Source: Betaproteobacteria bacterium
Lineage (GTDB): Bacteria > Pseudomonadota > Gammaproteobacteria > Burkholderiales > Casimicrobiaceae
Direction of reading: 5' to 3'
DNA length: 38,168 nt
Assembly: GCA_018971195.1 (NCBI GenBank)
Contig: JAGXBK010000012.1
Coordinates: forward strand, 1 to 38,168
The translations under genes and the position numbers were made by a program. Positions 37,146 to 38,168 of the stretch are shown here, in pieces; position 1 is the stretch's first letter, and the number at the start of each line of letters is the position of its first letter. The notes under the pieces were generated by a model that worked only from the letters and a program-made list of their open reading frames with translations, did no database searches and was not told the DNA's origin.

Positions 37146-38168
37146 GGCGACCTTCGCAGTCGGCGCGACCAGGCACCGAGCGCGCCGCCGAGGCCGCCGG
37201 GGAAGGCCAGCACCAGCGCCAGGATGGCAACGCCGACCCACGCCCGCCAGTACTCGGTCGTGCGGGACAGCGTGTCCTGGAGCAGGGTCAGCGCGGCCGA
37301 GCCTGCGAGCGGGCCGAACCAGGCGGTCTGGCCGCCGATCAGCATCATCACCAGCGCGTCGACGGAGCGCGGGATGGCGAGGGCATCGGGGCCGATTCCG
37401 CCCTTCGAATACGCATAGAGGCCCCCCGCGAGACCGGCGAACGCGCCCGAAAGCCACAGTCCCTTGATGCGTCGGCGACCGACGTCGATGCCGATCGCAG
37501 CGGCACGCAGCGGTGAATCGCGGCCGGCGCGCAGGGCATACCCGAATGGCGTGAACGCGATGACGACCAGCGCGACCAGCGCCGGTGCGACGATCGCGAG
37601 GACCAGCAGGTAATAGCGCGAAGGATCGGCGAGGGCTGCAGGCGGCCAGACGCCGGTGATGCCGTTGGAGCCGCCGGTGACGCTGTCCCAGTCCAGCGCG
37701 ATCGACCAGGCGATCTGTGCGAAGGCGAGGGTCAGCATCGCGAAATAGATGCCCGACAGGCGCCTGCAGATCGCGCCGAAGGCCAGCGCGGCGAGCGCCG
37801 CCGCGAGAGGCGCCGCGACGAGATCCGCGACGAAAGGATAGCCGTGGGTCGCCGCGATCGCGGCGGCATAGCCACCGATGCCGAAGTACGCCGCATGGCC
37901 GAACGACGTCATCCCGCCGCGACCGGTCAGCAACTGAAGGCTGCCCGCAAACAATGCGGCGACGAGGATGTCGGTCGCGAGCACCCGTGTGTAGGTGTCG
38001 CCGGTGAGCGGCAGCAACAATCCGGCGGCGACCAACGCGATCGCGACGAACGCCTGTGGCCTTGCGGGACGCGCGACCCGGGCGCGCTCGACCGCGGTGA
38101 GCGGCGGCGCGTGGAACGCGGGCGCGGCGCCGAAGAGGCCCGTCGGGCGGACCAGCAGCACCAGCGCC
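37142..38168 (-). CDS. LIV-type ABC transporter permease, apparently fused LivH-LivM (partial)
   Basis: The frame is open at the right edge; 342 residues are visible. From about the 40th visible residue it is a LivM permease, with the typical GRGGMTSFGHAAYFGIGGYAAA and DSPLRAAAIGIDVGRRRIKGLWLSGAFAGLAGGLYA and multiple transmembrane segments. Before this, at the edge, the same frame reads ALVLLVRPTGLFG, the usual C-terminal end of LivH, joined through a short hydrophilic linker without a stop. The gene is therefore probably a LivH-LivM fusion cut by the window edge. A separate LivM starting at GTG 38161 would have an unusual N-terminus. Confidence 0.82.
   Translation of the reverse strand, partial: ALVLLVRPTGLFGAAPAFHAPPLTAVERARVARPARPQAFVAIALVAAGLLLPLTGDTYTRVLATDILVAALFAGSLQLLTGRGGMTSFGHAAYFGIGGYAAAIAATHGYPFVADLVAAPLAAALAALAFGAICRRLSGIYFAMLTLAFAQIAWSIALDWDSVTGGSNGITGVWPPAALADPSRYYLLVLAIVAPALVALVVIAFTPFGYALRAGRDSPLRAAAIGIDVGRRRIKGLWLSGAFAGLAGGLYAYSKGGIGPDALAIPRSVDALVMMLIGGQTAWFGPLAGSAALTLLQDTLSRTTEYWRAWVGVAILALVLAFPGGLGGALGAWSRRLRRSP

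Overview
This window is GC-rich DNA, most likely from a betaproteobacterium of Burkholderiales type. The evidence is the unbroken order rpoE-rseA-rseB-mucD-glutaredoxin-lepA-lepB-DUF4845-rnc-era-recO-pdxJ-nagZ, and the odhB-lpdA-zapE order at the left edge. Both are typical of that class. I infer the placement from gene order and protein similarity only. I saw no tRNA, rRNA, CRISPR, insertion sequence or phage gene. No gene-free stretch exceeds 300 bases; the longest, 11306-11549, holds only a weak -10 box and a small hairpin.

Region 1 (1-7232) is central metabolism. It holds the end of the 2-oxoglutarate dehydrogenase E2 gene, lpdA, the ATPase gene zapE, an acryloyl-CoA reductase (acuI) next to a propionyl-CoA synthetase (prpE), and a zinc-type class 3 asparaginase. 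Region 2 (7377-18860) is the housekeeping run: envelope stress sigma factor with anti-sigma factors and periplasmic protease, then translation, secretion, RNA processing, DNA repair, PLP synthesis and cell-wall recycling. acpS, which usually lies between pdxJ and nagZ, is absent.

Region 3 (18920-26177) is a compact 2-aminoethylphosphonate catabolic divergon. phnW reads right. A tightly packed set gntR-phnA-phnY-nptA-iclR reads left. PhnW converts 2-aminoethylphosphonate to phosphonoacetaldehyde, PhnY oxidises this to phosphonoacetate, and PhnA hydrolyses it to acetate and phosphate. The NptA-like sodium/phosphate carrier fits handling of the released phosphate. The 80-base divergent region carries a strong promoter, a 14-bp dyad and a perfect 12-bp tandem repeat, which looks like a GntR operator controlling both sides. 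No phosphonate importer is in the window.

Region 4 (26247-30234) has folD, a gamma-glutamyl hydrolase-type amidotransferase, a drug/metabolite transporter and a cystathionine beta-lyase. Region 5 (30290-35401, minus strand) is an operon with gaps of 2, 0, -4 and -4 bases: acyl-CoA synthetase, unusual acyl-CoA dehydrogenase, aminoglycoside-phosphotransferase-like kinase, small DUF6285-like protein and a beta-keto acid cleavage enzyme (BKACE). The first four resemble the 4-hydroxy-acid (levulinate, lva) route, in which a kinase activates an acyl-CoA hydroxyl group for an atypical dehydrogenase. Adding a BKACE suggests an uncharacterised acid-degradation pathway and is the best candidate for something new here.

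Region 6 (35514-38168) has a divergent shikimate-dehydrogenase-like gene, then a LIV-type ABC ATPase and a permease running off the right edge. The visible permease appears to be LivH fused to LivM.
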